From positions 1 through 17,805 of the forward strand of contig URVM01000039.1 of NCBI GenBank assembly GCA_900551325.1: DNA of 17,805 bases, written 5' to 3'. Every line of letters begins with the position of its first letter. The stretch's first letter is position 1. Positions 1 through 7,800 of this stretch are shown piece by piece. The notes below the pieces were generated by a model. That model saw nothing but the letters and a program-made list of their open reading frames with translations. It did not search any database and was not told the origin of the DNA. A program made the position numbers and the translations under genes. The DNA comes from an uncultured Eubacteriales bacterium (GTDB lineage Bacteria; Bacillota; Clostridia; Lachnospirales; Cellulosilyticaceae).

Positions 1-54
<54 letters not shown>

Positions 55-61
55 TCAGTGG

Positions 62-135
62 GGGCCCTTAGCTCAGTTGGTTAGAGCATCCGGCTCATAA
101 CCGGACGGTCCTGGGTTCGAGTCCCCGAGGGCCCA
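62..135 (+). tRNA. tRNA with CAT anticodon (elongator Met or Ile2)
   Basis: A complete 74-nt cloverleaf has acceptor stem GGGCCCT/AGGGCCC and discriminator A. The anticodon loop is CTCATAA. It is not the initiator: position 1 pairs with 72, and the anticodon stem lacks the run of three G:C pairs next to the loop. A CAT anticodon can belong to elongator methionine or to the isoleucine tRNA whose C34 is changed to lysidine by TilS, and sequence alone did not let me decide. The T stem carries one T-C mismatch (positions 50:64). No CCA is encoded. Confidence 0.9.
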
Positions 136-167
136 CTGCGAAAGCTATTATATTACATTTTAAGTAA

Positions 168-241
168 GGCCCAGTGGTACAGTTGGTTAGCACGCCGCCC
201 TGTCACGGCGGAGGTCGAGGGTTCGAGTCCCTTCTGGGTCG
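168..241 (+). tRNA. tRNA-Asp (GTC)
   Basis: A 74-nt cloverleaf has acceptor GGCCCAG/CTGGGTC (one G-T wobble), an anticodon stem GCCGC..., loop CTGTCAC with anticodon GTC, and discriminator G, as expected for tRNA-Asp. The 3' CCA is not encoded. Confidence 0.95.
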
Positions 242-245
242 TTTT

Positions 246-318
246 GGTCGCTTAGCTCAGCTGGGAGAGCACCTGCCTTACAAGCAGGGGGTCATAGGTT
301 CGAGCCCTATAGCGACCA
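246..318 (+). tRNA. tRNA-Val (TAC)
   Basis: A 73-nt cloverleaf has acceptor GGTCGCT/AGCGACC, anticodon stem CCTGC/GCAGG, loop CTTACAA with anticodon TAC, and discriminator A. It lies only 4 nt after tRNA-Asp. No CCA is encoded. Confidence 0.95.
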
Positions 319-325
319 CTGATAT

Positions 326-409
326 GCCCGAGTGGCGGAACTGGCAGACGCACAGGACTTAAAATCCTGCGAGCTAACCCTCGTACCGGTTCGATTCCGG
401 TCTCGGGCA
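326..409 (+). tRNA. tRNA-Leu (TAA)
   Basis: An 84-nt class II tRNA has acceptor GCCCGAG/CTCGGGC, anticodon stem CAGGA/TCCTG, loop CTTAAAA with anticodon TAA, and a long variable arm (CGAG...CTCG) typical of leucine tRNAs. The discriminator is A and no CCA is encoded. Confidence 0.95.
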
Positions 410-441
410 TATTTATAAAAACTTTACCAATATCATAATGT

Positions 442-515
<74 letters not shown>

Positions 516-545
516 CTTTTTAAAACCAAATATAAAAATTATTTT

Positions 546-619
<74 letters not shown>

Positions 620-657
620 TTTTTAAATTCAAATTATAAAAATTATAAGTTGAATAA

Positions 658-730
<73 letters not shown>

Positions 731-741
731 TTCATTTAAAG

Positions 742-783
742 AAGCAGGCTATAGAGTATAATTACTTCTATAGCCTGCTTTTT
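742..783 (+). terminator. Terminator of the tRNA array
   Basis: A perfect 14-bp stem (742-755 with 767-780; AAGCAGGCTATAGA and its complement) has an 11-nt loop and runs into TTTTT. It lies 11 nt after the last tRNA, so it ends the tRNA transcript. Confidence 0.92.
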
Positions 784-800
784 AGTTATCTAGTTAATAT

Positions 801-862
801 AAAGCATATTCATTAATCCCAAGTATAAAGAGTTATACTAAAGGGGATGAATATGCTTTTTT
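801..862 (+). terminator. Second, branched terminator-like hairpin
   Basis: A 13-bp outer stem (801-813 with 847-859) encloses CCC (818-820) opposite GGGG and an inner AGTATA/TATACT helix (822-827 with 834-839). T6 follows at 857-862. It is probably a backup terminator insulating the kinase promoter from tRNA transcription. The branched shape is unusual for a simple terminator. Confidence 0.7.
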
Positions 863-916
863 GTTTTATAGATTTGTCTTAAATTTAATTATAAATAGCA
901 ATAATACAATTAAATT

Positions 917-945
917 TTGATAATTTACAAGCTATATATTATAAT
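917..945 (+). promoter_or_regulatory. Sigma-A type promoter for the kinase-regulator pair
   Basis: TTGATA (917-922), a 17-nt spacer and a consensus TATAAT (940-945) lie about 45 nt before the kinase start. A 10-bp inverted repeat (881-890 and 908-917) sits directly upstream and touches the -35 box. Confidence 0.7.
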
Positions 946-988
946 TAAGGATAGGTATTAACATAAGGCTCTGGGGGAGGATAATATA

Positions 989-2743
989 TTGGGGCAAAGA
1001 CTTGGATTTGGACTAAGGAATATGACTATTGAAAAGCGTCTAGGGTATAGCTTTTTCTTTTTGTCTTTAATTCCTATTATAATAGTAGGAAGTTTAGCAA
1101 CTACAATTGCAAAACATTCTATTATAGAGAAGAGTACTAACTATATTGTACAGTTAGTTGATGCAGTAGAAGATAACTTACAGAATGAACTTAGGAGTTA
1201 TGAGGCAATACTTAATGACCTTATGGTAGATGCTCTTATCCAAAAGACATTTCATATTTATGATGAAAGTACCAATGTGGAAAAAGCCTACTTAAGCAAT
1301 AAGATTAGTGATATATTGATTAATAAAATATCTTCTTATCCTTATATTCGAGATGTAAAAATGATTGATTTAGATGAGAAGGTGATTTATCAACGAGGGT
1401 ATTTGTTAAATGATGAGAGTCATATTAAAGATATAGTAGCTTCTATTAAAACAATAGGTGGAGCTGTTCAGTGTTTTATACAACCTATATATGGGGAAAA
1501 TTATATTGTCTTATCTAAAAGGATTAACTCTACCTATACTCAAAAAGAAGTAGGCTATATTATATTTGTTATTAAAGAAGATGCAGTAAGATCTATTTAT
1601 GAGGATTTAGATTTAGGTGATGGGGCAAATATTTATTTAATAGACCAAAAAGATGAAATTTTGTCTAGTCAATATGAAGAGGCTAAAGAAAGATTTAATG
1701 AAAAGTTATTAGCTGCTTATGAAGAAGCACTAATTTATAAGGCACCTTCCTTTGAGTATAGTGAGAGCTTACAAAAGTATACTATTGTAGGAAGTAGGAT
1801 TTCTAAATTTAGAATTGATTGTATAGCCATGATTCCTAACAATCACTTTTTAAAGGAAATAAACGCTATGACAGGAAAGGTTATCTTACTTATTATAGGG
1901 TGTTTCTTCTTATCTTTTATTCTTTCTAAGCGTATTTCTAGAAGTATTATTGATCCTTTAAAGAAGTTAAAAGAGTATATAGGAACAGCTATGGGAGAAA
2001 AGTTTCATTCAGAATTTAGAGATGATAGCCCCGATGAGTTAGGGGAACTTGGAAGAAACTATATAGAGATTAATAATGAAATGCATGAGATGATTAAGAA
2101 AATCGAAAAGGATGAAAAGGAGAGAAGAGAGTTAGAGCTTAATATGCTACAAGCACAAATTAACCCTCACTTTCTATTTAATACTTTAAATTCTTTAAGG
2201 TGGATTGCAATGATGAGTGGTGCAGAAAGCGTAGGTGAAGGAATACTGGCTTTATCTGACTTACTGAAGAATACAATCATACAAAAAGATCAATATACAA
2301 CTATTAAGAATGAATTAGAAAATGTACATAATTATATGCTTATACAGACTTTACGTTATGGGGATTCATTTAAACTCCATGTACAAGCAAAAGAAGAACT
2401 TATGGATTATAAAACCTTAAAATTTATATTACAACCTATAGTAGAGAACTCCATTATCCATGGAATACGCCAAGATGATAGCTTACTTAATATTAGCATT
2501 AAGTTAAGTGAAGAAGATGAATACTTACTTTTTGAAGTGAGTGATGATGGAAAAGGTTTTGATATGGCACAAATGGCTAGGGGAAATGAAGGAAAAGATA
2601 TTAGATTATCTGGTATAGGTATTAATAATGTAGTAGATCGTATACGAATTAACTATGGAGAACCATATGGTGTAGAAATCATAAGTGAACTAGATAAGGG
2701 GACACAGGTTAAGCTACGTATACCCAAAATGAGGGAGGCTTAA
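989..2743 (+). CDS. YesM-type membrane sensor histidine kinase
   Basis: This 584-residue sensor kinase is expected in the cytoplasmic membrane. A membrane segment at about residues 19-41 and a second at 297-313 bracket an external domain of about 255 residues, likely Cache-like. A HAMP-like linker follows at about 314-365. The His_kinase domain has the phospho-acceptor in INPHFLFNTL (His394). The ATPase domain shows the N box around Glu486-Asn487, a G1 box DDGKGF (519-524) and a G2 box GIG (542-544). The start is TTG at 989, chosen because GGGGGAGG (973-980) lies 8 nt upstream; the internal ATG at 1022 has no such site. TAA is followed immediately by the regulator's ATG, so the two are translationally linked. 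By family it phosphorylates that regulator in response to a sugar ligand. The ligand is inferred from the downstream genes. Confidence 0.93.
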   Translation: MGQRLGFGLRNMTIEKRLGYSFFFLSLIPIIIVGSLATTIAKHSIIEKSTNYIVQLVDAVEDNLQNELRSYEAILNDLMVDALIQKTFHIYDESTNVEKAYLSNKISDILINKISSYPYIRDVKMIDLDEKVIYQRGYLLNDESHIKDIVASIKTIGGAVQCFIQPIYGENYIVLSKRINSTYTQKEVGYIIFVIKEDAVRSIYEDLDLGDGANIYLIDQKDEILSSQYEEAKERFNEKLLAAYEEALIYKAPSFEYSESLQKYTIVGSRISKFRIDCIAMIPNNHFLKEINAMTGKVILLIIGCFFLSFILSKRISRSIIDPLKKLKEYIGTAMGEKFHSEFRDDSPDELGELGRNYIEINNEMHEMIKKIEKDEKERRELELNMLQAQINPHFLFNTLNSLRWIAMMSGAESVGEGILALSDLLKNTIIQKDQYTTIKNELENVHNYMLIQTLRYGDSFKLHVQAKEELMDYKTLKFILQPIVENSIIHGIRQDDSLLNISIKLSEEDEYLLFEVSDDGKGFDMAQMARGNEGKDIRLSGIGINNVVDRIRINYGEPYGVEIISELDKGTQVKLRIPKMREA

Positions 2744-4309
2744 ATGTATAATGTACTAATTGTAGACGATGAAAAGATTATTCGTATTGGTATGAGAGCA
2801 ATTATAGATTGGCAAGCTTATGGGTTTAAAGTAGTGGGGATAGTAAGTGATGGTGAACAAGCTCTTCAAGTAATTGAGGAGGAAGAAATAGACCTTGTTA
2901 TAACAGATATAAAGATGCCTAAAATAGATGGTATACAGCTTGTTAAACGTTTAAAAGAACTAGAGTTTAATGGGCAAATTATTATGCTTACTAGTTATGG
3001 AGAATTTGATTTAGCTAGGGAATGTTTAAGGTATGGCGTACATGATTATTTATTAAAAGGAACCCTACGTTCTTCAGAGCTTATTCAAGCATTAGAAGGT
3101 GTAAGACCTAAACTTAAGGATAAAGCTATAGGACAAGAGGGTGTAGCTATAGAAGAAAATACTCAAGATTATGAGTTAATGACACAAGTTGGGGTTCCAA
3201 TCTTAAAAGGTGAAAAGGTAAATATAGAGGCAAAAGCCTTTTCTAAGCATTATCAGTTTTTACTTATTAGATATATAGAAAGTAAATATGAAGAATCTAG
3301 AAATATAGACAGGAAGTTTAGTGACTATAAAGTAGCAATTAAAAATATTATTGCAGAGATACTCCCTAAATCAGGGGATCCTTTTATGATATTTGAAGGT
3401 AATTGGTGTCTTTATAGTTTGCCTTTCTTTGGAGAAGTACCCTACCACGAAATACATAAAATAAGCCTACAGATTCAAAATCTAATTAAGCTCTATACAA
3501 ATATAAAGATTATAGGTGTTATAGGTAAAACTATTTATACAAGTAGGGATTTAGAAAGTTCTATTAAACAATGTATGAAGGCTACAGATATAGCGTTTTA
3601 TACAGGTTATGATGATGTATTAAAAGAAGAAGCTGCTCAGCTAATTAAACCATATAAGCTAACTGAAGAAGGTACTTATGAGAAGCAGTTATACGAAGCT
3701 ATGAGGCAAGGTCATTATACAGAAGCTGTACAGGCTTTAAATGAGTATTTTAAACATTTGAAAGAATACTATATGCCTCAAAAGGAAGTAGAGCTTATTT
3801 TAAGCAATATTTTAGAAAGATTTATATTAGACTATGGCATCTATTTAGAAAACGAAAAAGAACAAATAGAAATTATTATGGATAAGTATAAGAAAAGTAC
3901 TTTATTAGATGAATATCAGGGGCTAATAGATGAACTTATTTATATTATTTGTACTTCAATAGGACAAGTAAGGGATAAGCATTATAGAAAAGAAATAGTA
4001 GAGATTATGGATTATGTGGAAGAACATATAGGAGAAAAGATTACTTTAGGTTCTATTGCAAATCACATTAATATGAATGAAAGCTATATAAGTAGATTGT
4101 TTAAACAAGAAACTGGGATGAACATTATCAATTATATCAATATAAGAAAGATGGAAAAGGCTAAAGAACTACTAGGAGAAAAGAATATGATTGTAAAAGA
4201 TGTTGCTTATGCACTAGGTTTTGAGGAACAGTCTTATTTTAATAGGATGTTTAATAAGTATTTTGGTGTAAACCCAAAAGAATATAAGAGATGTACAAAT
4301 AGTAAATAA
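2744..4309 (+). CDS. YesN-type response regulator, REC plus AraC HTH
   Basis: This 521-residue cytoplasmic regulator has an N-terminal receiver domain (about 1-120) with acidic pair Asp8-Asp9, phosphorylation site Asp55 in VITDIKMP, Thr83 and Lys105 (DYLLKG). A long middle section without a recognisable motif follows. The C terminus (about 418-517) is an AraC-type double helix-turn-helix with the family's typical GFEEQSYFNRMFNKYFGVNP region. It starts directly at the kinase stop codon, with GGGAGG just upstream inside the kinase gene. Regulators of this arrangement usually activate an adjacent sugar ABC operon, and the binding-protein gene starts 127 bp downstream. Candidate target repeats lie at 4332-4362 and 7688-7717. 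Confidence 0.93.
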   Translation: MYNVLIVDDEKIIRIGMRAIIDWQAYGFKVVGIVSDGEQALQVIEEEEIDLVITDIKMPKIDGIQLVKRLKELEFNGQIIMLTSYGEFDLARECLRYGVHDYLLKGTLRSSELIQALEGVRPKLKDKAIGQEGVAIEENTQDYELMTQVGVPILKGEKVNIEAKAFSKHYQFLLIRYIESKYEESRNIDRKFSDYKVAIKNIIAEILPKSGDPFMIFEGNWCLYSLPFFGEVPYHEIHKISLQIQNLIKLYTNIKIIGVIGKTIYTSRDLESSIKQCMKATDIAFYTGYDDVLKEEAAQLIKPYKLTEEGTYEKQLYEAMRQGHYTEAVQALNEYFKHLKEYYMPQKEVELILSNILERFILDYGIYLENEKEQIEIIMDKYKKSTLLDEYQGLIDELIYIICTSIGQVRDKHYRKEIVEIMDYVEEHIGEKITLGSIANHINMNESYISRLFKQETGMNIINYINIRKMEKAKELLGEKNMIVKDVAYALGFEEQSYFNRMFNKYFGVNPKEYKRCTNSK

Positions 4310-4331
4310 AAAAATATAATATAGGGTAAAA

Positions 4332-4389
4332 AATGTACAAAATGCAGTAAATATAGTACATTCCCAATAGGGATAATGTCTAATATAAT
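4332..4389 (+). promoter_or_regulatory. Candidate activator site and promoter of the ABC operon
   Basis: AATGTAC (4332-4338) and GTACATT (4356-4362) form a 7-bp inverted repeat with a 17-nt spacer. GTACA also recurs directly at 4335 and 4356, 21 bp apart, a spacing common for AraC-type half-sites. A TATAAT (4384-4389) has only a poor -35 (TTCCCA, 4361-4366) 17 nt upstream, which overlaps the repeat. A good -10 with a weak -35 fits an activator-dependent promoter. Binding by the upstream regulator is inference. Confidence 0.5.
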
Positions 4390-4436
4390 TTAAGTAACCA
4401 AAAACTAGTAAGCGTATTATACGAGGGGGAAATACT

Positions 4437-5801
4437 GTGAAAAGAAAACTGATTGCCACTTTATTAGCAACAGTGACTATAGGATCAATGTTTACCGGCT
4501 GTTCAACTAATAAACAACAAGGAGCACTAGGAAAAGTAGAGGAATCAGGGGATAAAGCAGCTCAAGTTAGTGAAGAAAAGCAAGTATTAGATATTGCAGT
4601 ATTTGAAGGTGGATACGGACGTGCTTACTGGGATGCCGTAGCAGAAGCCTTTGAAAAACAAAATCCAGATGTAGATGTAGTTGTAAATGCTAATCCTGAA
4701 ATAGGAGACAATATTCGTCCTGATTTATTATCAGGCAATGCACCAGACTTTATATACTTGCCATCTAGTAATAGATCAGGGATTACAGATGCGCTTGTTA
4801 AAGATAAACTTTTAGTAGATCTATCAGATATTTTTCAAGATCCAGAGATCAAAGATAAACTTTTACCAGGCTTTGCGGAAAATGTAGCAACCCAACCTTA
4901 TGATGATGGTAAAGTGTATTTAGCACCACTTTATTATTCTACAACAGGCCTTTTTTACAACAAAACTGTATTCGAGGAAAATGGTTGGGAAATACCTGTA
5001 ACTTGGGAAGAATTCTTCGCTCTTGGTGACAAAGCAAAAGCAATAAATCGTTCACTTATTACATATCAAGGTCTTGTACCAAGTTATTTAGAGGCAGTCC
5101 TTATGCCAGCAATATCAGCAAAGATTGGACAAGAAAACTTTATGAAGGCACTTAATTATGAAGATGGTGCTTGGGAGCAACAAGGGATTATAGAGGCCAT
5201 GGAACAAATTGCTAAAATCTCATCAGGTGGCTACTTAATGGATGGTACAGTAGCACTTAGCCATACACAAGCACAGCAACAATGGTTAAAAGGTGATGCA
5301 CTATTTATCCCATGTGCTAGTTGGTTAGAAGGGGAAATGGCTGATTCTCCAAGAGAAGATGGCTTTGAATGGGGATTTACTGCAGTACCAGTATTTAATA
5401 AGGAAGATACTAAATATATATTTACAACTTTAGAGGAAATGTATATTCCATTAGCTTCTGATCAAGTTGACCTTGCAAAAGAGTTTTTAAAGTTCCAGTA
5501 CTCGGATGAAGCGGTAGCACTTAATGCTAAGAATGCTAAAGGCATTCCACCAGTAAAAGGTGCAGCCGAACAGCTTAAAGAAGTTGTATCACCAGCCACG
5601 TATGAAACATACAAATTATTTGATCAAGGTTATGTACCATCTATTTTAAGATTTGCTAGTGTTCAAGGTACAGAACTTAACCCAAGAAAAGAATTATATG
5701 CTCAAGTTGCATCAGTTATGAATGGTGAGATGAGGGCAGCTGACTGGGCAGCCCATATGGAAAAAGTATCTGATTCAGTAAGAGATTATGTAGTTAAATA
5801 A
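4437..5801 (+). CDS. Sugar ABC transporter substrate-binding lipoprotein, NgcE-like
   Basis: This 454-residue extracellular solute-binding protein has a basic, hydrophobic signal ending in a lipobox (MFTGC, Cys22), so it should be lipid-anchored on the outer face of the membrane. The mature protein looks like a family 1 carbohydrate-binding protein. The region after residue 50 (AVFEGGYGRAYW) resembles the N-acetylglucosamine/diacetylchitobiose-binding NgcE group; this comes from memory of the family and was not searched. The start is GTG at 4437 with GAGGGGG 7 nt upstream. It is followed by a terminator-like hairpin and the two permease genes. The presence of N-acetylhexosamine kinase and sulfatase genes downstream supports an amino-sugar ligand. 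A different oligosaccharide cannot be excluded. Confidence 0.88.
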   Translation: MKRKLIATLLATVTIGSMFTGCSTNKQQGALGKVEESGDKAAQVSEEKQVLDIAVFEGGYGRAYWDAVAEAFEKQNPDVDVVVNANPEIGDNIRPDLLSGNAPDFIYLPSSNRSGITDALVKDKLLVDLSDIFQDPEIKDKLLPGFAENVATQPYDDGKVYLAPLYYSTTGLFYNKTVFEENGWEIPVTWEEFFALGDKAKAINRSLITYQGLVPSYLEAVLMPAISAKIGQENFMKALNYEDGAWEQQGIIEAMEQIAKISSGGYLMDGTVALSHTQAQQQWLKGDALFIPCASWLEGEMADSPREDGFEWGFTAVPVFNKEDTKYIFTTLEEMYIPLASDQVDLAKEFLKFQYSDEAVALNAKNAKGIPPVKGAAEQLKEVVSPATYETYKLFDQGYVPSILRFASVQGTELNPRKELYAQVASVMNGEMRAADWAAHMEKVSDSVRDYVVK

Positions 5802-5826
5802 TAAAATGGATAAGAAACAATATACG

Positions 5827-5860
5827 GGAGAGGTATGTGCTTTTATGACCTCTCCTTTTT
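5827..5860 (+). terminator. Intercistronic terminator-like hairpin
   Basis: GGAGAGGT (5827-5834) pairs perfectly with ACCTCTCC (5848-5855) and runs into TTTTT. It lies between the binding-protein gene and the permeases, which have no evident promoter of their own. It probably allows partial readthrough, so the binding protein is made in excess. It may also protect the 3' end of the upstream message. Confidence 0.75.
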
Positions 5861-5898
5861 ATTGCAAAAATATAGATTAATGTGGAGGAGATGGGAAC

Positions 5899-6810
5899 AT
5901 GTTCAATCTAGAGAAATTCATGCCTAAAAAGCAAAGCACACGTAACAATATAGCCATTGCCCTATCCTTAATACCGGCATTATGTCTTTATGCACTCTTT
6001 GTCATTTATCCAACCTTTAATATATTTCAAACATCACTGTATGAGTGGAGTGGCTTATCGCCAACCAAGACTTTTGTAGGTATTAATAACTTTATAAGAC
6101 TTTTTAAAGATGCAACCTTTTGGCTAGCACTTAAAAATACCTTAGTTCTTTTAATTGTATGTACAGTAATTACTATGTTGTTATCCTTATTTTTTGCAGC
6201 AGCACTTACACAAACAAAGTTAAAAGAAAAACATTTTTATCGTATACTTTTCTTTTTTCCTAATATTTTATCTATAGTTGTTATAGGCGTATTGTTTAGT
6301 AATATTTATGAACCTAATACAGGTATTTTAAATGCATTACTTAGACATATAGGGCTTGGGAATTTAGCTAAGCCTTGGCTTGGAAATGGGAGCACTGTAC
6401 TTTTTGCCATTGCTCTAGCTATGATATGGCAAGCAGTAGGCTATTATATGGTTATGTATATGGCGGGTATGGATGGTATCTCACCAGAACTTTATGAAGC
6501 AGCAGATATAGACGGAGCAAATAAAATTATTCAGTTCTTTAAAATAACCATTCCTATGATTTGGAGTATTATTCGAGTAACGATAGTATTTTTTATTACG
6601 TCAACTTTAAATATGAGTTTTCTATTTGTAAATGTTATGACAGATGGTGGCCCTAATAGTAAATCAGAAGTATTACTTACTTATATGTACAGGCAAGCAT
6701 TCACAAACTCAAATTTTGGCTATGCTATGGCTATTGGAGTTTTTATTTTCCTCATAGCTTTTACACTTGCTATTATAAGTAATATTTTAATGAAAGAAAA
6801 AACTACTTAG
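5899..6810 (+). CDS. Sugar ABC transporter permease, MalF/UgpA type
   Basis: This 303-residue integral membrane protein is one half of the transport channel. Hydrophobic segments are visible at about 18-43, 80-102, 115-135, 166-188, 225-245 and 278-297, the usual six for this family. The cytoplasmic ATPase-docking EAA loop reads EAADIDG from Glu200, followed by the I-x-IP element near 217-219. GGAGGAG lies 8 nt before the ATG. The second permease follows after 11 nt. No ATP-binding subunit is encoded in the window, so a shared MsmX-like ATPase elsewhere is expected. Confidence 0.93.
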   Translation: MFNLEKFMPKKQSTRNNIAIALSLIPALCLYALFVIYPTFNIFQTSLYEWSGLSPTKTFVGINNFIRLFKDATFWLALKNTLVLLIVCTVITMLLSLFFAAALTQTKLKEKHFYRILFFFPNILSIVVIGVLFSNIYEPNTGILNALLRHIGLGNLAKPWLGNGSTVLFAIALAMIWQAVGYYMVMYMAGMDGISPELYEAADIDGANKIIQFFKITIPMIWSIIRVTIVFFITSTLNMSFLFVNVMTDGGPNSKSEVLLTYMYRQAFTNSNFGYAMAIGVFIFLIAFTLAIISNILMKEKTT

Positions 6811-6821
6811 GAGGGGAGTAG

Positions 6822-7673
6822 ATGAAAAGAAAACAAGCTAAAAATATTGGACAATTAATCAATAGCACCCTTTTAAGATGTATTTTAATAGCTACAAGTA
6901 TATTAGTCATTTTACCTATAACTTGGGTGTTTTACACTTCTTTTAAAACAAGTAGAGAGTTTCTTAGTAATCCTTGGATGCTTCCAAGTACATTCCACTG
7001 GGATAATTATATAAATGCTATAAATAAGGCAAATATGGGAAGTTACTTCCTAAATTCTATAGGTGTAACTTTAGGATCATTAATACTTCTTTTTATTCTT
7101 ATTGTACCTGTAGCCTATGCCTTATCACGGTTTGAATTTAAGTTAAGCAAATGGATTGTTATGCTTTTTATGGCAGGGCTTTTCATTAGTTCAAACTATA
7201 TGGTTGTACCTATCTTTATGATATTAAAAGATTTTGGTGGTTTAAATAAATTATGGGTACTTTGTATTGTTTATGCTTCTACTACAATGCCATTTAATAC
7301 TTATCTTTTAATAGGTTTTATGAAAGGAATTTCAAGGGAATACGAAGAAGCAGCACAAATAGATGGCTGTGGATACTGGAGAACTCTTTTTAAAGTAATT
7401 ATTCCAATGTCTAAACCAGGGCTTGTAACAATAGGAATTTTTGCCTTTATGGCTTATTGGAATGAATATATTATGGCTTTAACTATATTAAAACCAGACA
7501 ACTATACATTACCAGTGGGACTAAAAAACTTAATGGAAGTACAAAAGTTTGCTACAGATTGGGGGGCAATGTTTGCTGGAATGGTTATGGTTATGTTACC
7601 AACTATGATTTTTTATGCACTTGTACAGAAGAAACTGACATCTGGAATTAGTATAGGTGGATTAAAAGGATAA
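6822..7673 (+). CDS. Sugar ABC transporter permease, MalG/UgpE type
   Basis: This 283-residue membrane protein is the partner of the preceding permease. It has an N-terminal membrane segment (about 19-39), the MalG-type FKTSREF region after it, further segments around 80-102, 112-134 and 145-166, and an EAA loop EAAQIDG from Glu176 followed by IIPMSKPG. A strong ribosome-binding site, GAGGGGAG, fills the 11-nt gap after the upstream gene, so the two are certainly co-transcribed. It ends 127 bp before the sulfatase gene. Confidence 0.93.
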   Translation: MKRKQAKNIGQLINSTLLRCILIATSILVILPITWVFYTSFKTSREFLSNPWMLPSTFHWDNYINAINKANMGSYFLNSIGVTLGSLILLFILIVPVAYALSRFEFKLSKWIVMLFMAGLFISSNYMVVPIFMILKDFGGLNKLWVLCIVYASTTMPFNTYLLIGFMKGISREYEEAAQIDGCGYWRTLFKVIIPMSKPGLVTIGIFAFMAYWNEYIMALTILKPDNYTLPVGLKNLMEVQKFATDWGAMFAGMVMVMLPTMIFYALVQKKLTSGISIGGLKG

Positions 7674-7687
7674 ATACTATATTTTTT

Positions 7688-7737
7688 AGTAAAAAACATA
7701 GTAAATTATAGTAAATTAATCAATAATCATTTATAAT
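7688..7737 (+). promoter_or_regulatory. Direct repeats and -10 box upstream of the sulfatase gene
   Basis: AGTAAA occurs at 7688, 7700 and 7710. The last two lie in a perfect 10-bp tandem repeat, ATAGTAAATT (7698-7707 and 7708-7717). TATAAT is at 7732-7737 and the hexamer 17 nt upstream is a poor -35 (TAGTAA). The repeat resembles 4346-4362, upstream of the binding-protein gene (AGTAAAT-ATAGTACATT), suggesting the same regulator acts at both. That is inference from similarity in AT-rich DNA. Confidence 0.4.
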
Positions 7738-7741
7738 AAAA

Positions 7742-7774
7742 GAAGATAAGAAAGATTATCTTCACATCTTTCTT
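7742..7774 (+). promoter_or_regulatory. Leader with two mutually exclusive hairpins
   Basis: GAAGATAA (7742-7749) pairs with TTATCTTC (7756-7763), an 8-bp stem with a 6-nt loop. Alternatively AAGAAAGAT (7748-7756) pairs with ATCTTTCTT (7766-7774), a 9-bp stem. The two share bases and cannot form together. There is no U-tract after either, so a terminator is unlikely. They sit between the putative promoter and the sulfatase ribosome-binding site. Confidence 0.35.
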
Positions 7775-7800
7775 CATTATAAATAAGAGAGGTAAAATTT

